Below, piece after piece: positions 29,323 to 30,515 of a stretch of 30,515 nt of DNA. Within the stretch, counting starts at the first letter, position 1, and each line of letters starts with the position of its first letter. The notes under the pieces were generated by a model. It worked only from the letters and a program-made list of their open reading frames with translations. It was not told the origin of the DNA and ran no database searches. The stretch lies in the NCBI GenBank assembly GCA_964417835.1, contig CAYQJD010000009.1:1-30515 (forward strand). The letters run 5' to 3'. This DNA is from UMGS1124 sp964417835 (GTDB lineage: Bacteria > Bacillota_I > Bacilli_A > RF39 > UBA660). Made by a program: the position numbers and the translations under genes.

Positions 29323-30515
29323 TTAGCTTACAACATATGGATCAGTTTTTGTGCCATTTCCAGTGACTTCCACTTCAGATTGAAGAGTAACTGCGGGACG
29401 AAACGCAACGAGCGAATTGAAGACGTAGCCGCCGCCCAAGTAGCCACTATCGTCACCACCATAGTAGCCGCGAACGCGGAACGCACCATCGCCGTGAGAG
29501 TCCTCAACCGAAAGGGACAACGTCCAATAACCAGAAGTACCTAATCTAGGAACATATAAGTAATAATTATCGTTTGTTGTATAAACCATCGCTCCAGCGT
29601 ATGCTACTTCATCTGCTGTTAATGTTCCTATATAATCTGTTACATATGTATCTGTGCTTGTATTTATTAATGTTGCATATTTTGAAATATACAATCTTTT
29701 ATATGTTTCATAATACCAAGAAGATGTACTTGTTGTAATATTTCCACTACTATCATACTTTGTTGTTGTATCTCCTATATACCAAGTTTCTAATTTTAAT
29801 TTTGATTTCTCACTTGAATCAAAATTTTTATCTAACCAATCATTTAGTACATATCTCATACTTGTTGTTCTACCTATACTATTAGCATAATCTGCTCTAT
29901 ATGGATCAGATGTAGTTCCACTTCCTGTATATCCATAATCTCCTGTTCCTATTGTTGAACTATCATTATTTGTAGATTCACTACATGGTGCGTACTCGTC
30001 TTCTAAAACTATCTTTGTACTTCCATCTCCTTCTATTCTAACAATTCTCCAACACATATTATTAAATGTTATATAGTTATCTGTTACTGCTCCTCTATAA
30101 TAGTAAGAAGTTCCTGAATTATCTTCTGCTGTTGTTAATGTACTTTCTAAACTTTTATATACATATGAATACCTTTGTATTGTTACTTTATCTTTTGTTG
30201 CACTGACTACTTTATAAATCTCATCTGTTGCTGTTGAATTCCAGCCCGAATATACAAAGTATTTCCCAGTTATATCATTATATATATTAGAATATTGCCC
30301 AGTTGTTATACTACTCAATGTATAACTACTTCCATTATCAGTATATGAATCAGCATAATCTATTTTCCAAGAATCAGATGGCTTCCATGAACTTTCTGTC
30401 CATATATATTCTATTGTATCGCTGGATACAGTAGTCTCTGCTGCAGGTTTTGTTTCTGGCGTTGCTCTATATGTTGTCCCATTTGTTCCACTTTTAGCAT
30501 TTGCAAGAATTTTTT
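29323..30515 (-). CDS. Surface-type protein, C-terminal 396 residues; probable DGR target (5' end outside window)
   Basis: The frame is open from the window edge (first full codon at 30513) to TAA at 29323-29325. There is no true start inside; the TTG at 30318 is just a codon. The visible part is rich in Ser, Thr, Tyr and Gly. It has a conserved block NNMCWRIVRIEGDGSTKIVL, a RYVLNDWLDKNF helix and AYAGAMVYTTNDNYYLYVPR, then WTLSLSVEDSHGDG, FRVRGYYGGDDSGYLGGGY and FRPAVTLQSEVEVTG. The W-x-L-S ... FRV ... RPAV order is seen in C-type-lectin/DUF6273-like domains of gut Firmicutes surface proteins. No transmembrane helix or sorting signal lies in this part. The last 50 codons before FRP differ sharply in composition (separate entry). 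Ligand binding at the cell surface is inferred. Confidence 0.8.
   Translation of the reverse strand, partial: KILANAKSGTNGTTYRATPETKPAAETTVSSDTIEYIWTESSWKPSDSWKIDYADSYTDNGSSYTLSSITTGQYSNIYNDITGKYFVYSGWNSTATDEIYKVVSATKDKVTIQRYSYVYKSLESTLTTAEDNSGTSYYYRGAVTDNYITFNNMCWRIVRIEGDGSTKIVLEDEYAPCSESTNNDSSTIGTGDYGYTGSGTTSDPYRADYANSIGRTTSMRYVLNDWLDKNFDSSEKSKLKLETWYIGDTTTKYDSSGNITTSTSSWYYETYKRLYISKYATLINTSTDTYVTDYIGTLTADEVAYAGAMVYTTNDNYYLYVPRLGTSGYWTLSLSVEDSHGDGAFRVRGYYGGDDSGYLGGGYVFNSLVAFRPAVTLQSEVEVTGNGTKTDPYVVS
29385..29530 (-). other. Candidate DGR variable region (VR) with GC-rich 3' end
   Basis: In bases 29401-29520 the coding strand holds 13 A, 30 C, 39 G and 38 T: 11% A and 57.5% GC. The next 180 coding bases upstream (29581-29760) are 42% A. 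Of the 40 codons, 33 end in C or T, as expected if AAC/AAT template codons had been rewritten to NNC/NNT. T is not depleted, so the skew is specific to A on the coding strand. The block encodes the FRVRGYYGGDD and LGGGYVFNS segments before FRPAVTL, at the C-terminus of a lectin-like domain, where DGR variable regions lie. Borders are approximate. No template repeat is in the window. Confidence 0.65.

Noticed and set aside
29401..29520. Horizontal insertion of a GC-rich gene piece as the explanation of the composition change
   Set aside because: The change is strand-specific: A falls to 11% while T stays at 32% on the coding strand. A foreign GC-rich piece should lower both. It cannot be fully excluded without a second copy.
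30316..30318. Start of a complete 331-residue protein at TTG 30318
   Set aside because: The frame stays open to the window edge, there is no ribosome binding site, and the residues upstream continue the same Ser/Thr/Trp-rich style, so this is an internal codon.
28670..30515. A DGR template repeat or reverse transcriptase inside the window
   Set aside because: I looked for another GC-rich block and for a reverse transcriptase frame. None is present; the gaps 28674-28756 and 29213-29300 are AT-rich and hold only promoter, hairpin and repeat elements.

Overview
The window comes from a very AT-rich, Gram-positive-type bacterium. I infer an uncultured Bacillota/Mollicutes-related lineage of the RF39-like gut type. 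The evidence is the Firmicutes gene order secY-adk-map-infA-rpmJ-rpsM-rpsK-rpoA-rplQ, the four-cysteine zinc forms of S14 and adenylate kinase, the absence of rpmD (L30), near-complete avoidance of TGA as a stop, and a short Gram-positive-style type IV secretion cluster. The taxonomic name is an inference; no rRNA gene is present to test it.

Bases 1-151 hold the 3' end of a plus-strand gene that converges on the ribosomal locus. Bases 161-14062 (minus strand) hold an almost complete S10-spc-alpha superoperon: rpsJ, rplC, rplD, rplW, rplB, rpsS, rplV, rpsC, rplP, rpmC, rpsQ, rplN, rplX, rplE, rpsZ, rpsH, rplF, rplR, rpsE, rplO, secY, adk, map, infA, rpmJ, rpsM, rpsK, rpoA, rplQ. A canonical promoter lies at 14194-14222, followed by a leader of about 125 nt that can fold. 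A perfect 12-bp hairpin overlapping the end of rplQ closes the operon. A lone plus-strand membrane glycosyltransferase gene (14381-15319) with its own promoter and terminator separates this locus from the next one.

Bases 15378-29110 (minus strand) form one type IV secretion (T4SS) cluster. In transcription order it holds: a VirB2-like small membrane protein, a strong terminator, a second VirB2-like protein, a VirB6/TrbL-like channel protein, a PrgI/VirB3-like protein, a VirB4 N-terminal-domain-like protein, the VirB4 ATPase, an M23 peptidase plus GH24 lysozyme fusion (VirB1 role), two single-pass VirB8/NTF2-like proteins, a membrane protein with a degenerate SGNH domain and an NlpC/P60 domain, a lipoprotein, and a VirD4/TraG coupling ATPase. 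Together they could make a wall-penetrating channel powered by two ATPases. No relaxase, integrase or attachment site is visible, so the cargo (DNA or protein) is unknown.

Bases 29323-30515 (minus strand) hold the C-terminal 396 residues of a large surface-type protein whose start lies outside the window. Its last part is the most striking signal here. In a gene whose coding strand is about 40% A, a 120-base stretch (29401-29520) drops to 11% A and rises to 57.5% GC. It uses mostly NNC/NNT codons and ends in an F-R-P-A-V-T-L motif. This is what the variable region of a diversity-generating retroelement (DGR) target looks like. Its reverse transcriptase and template repeat would have to lie outside the window.
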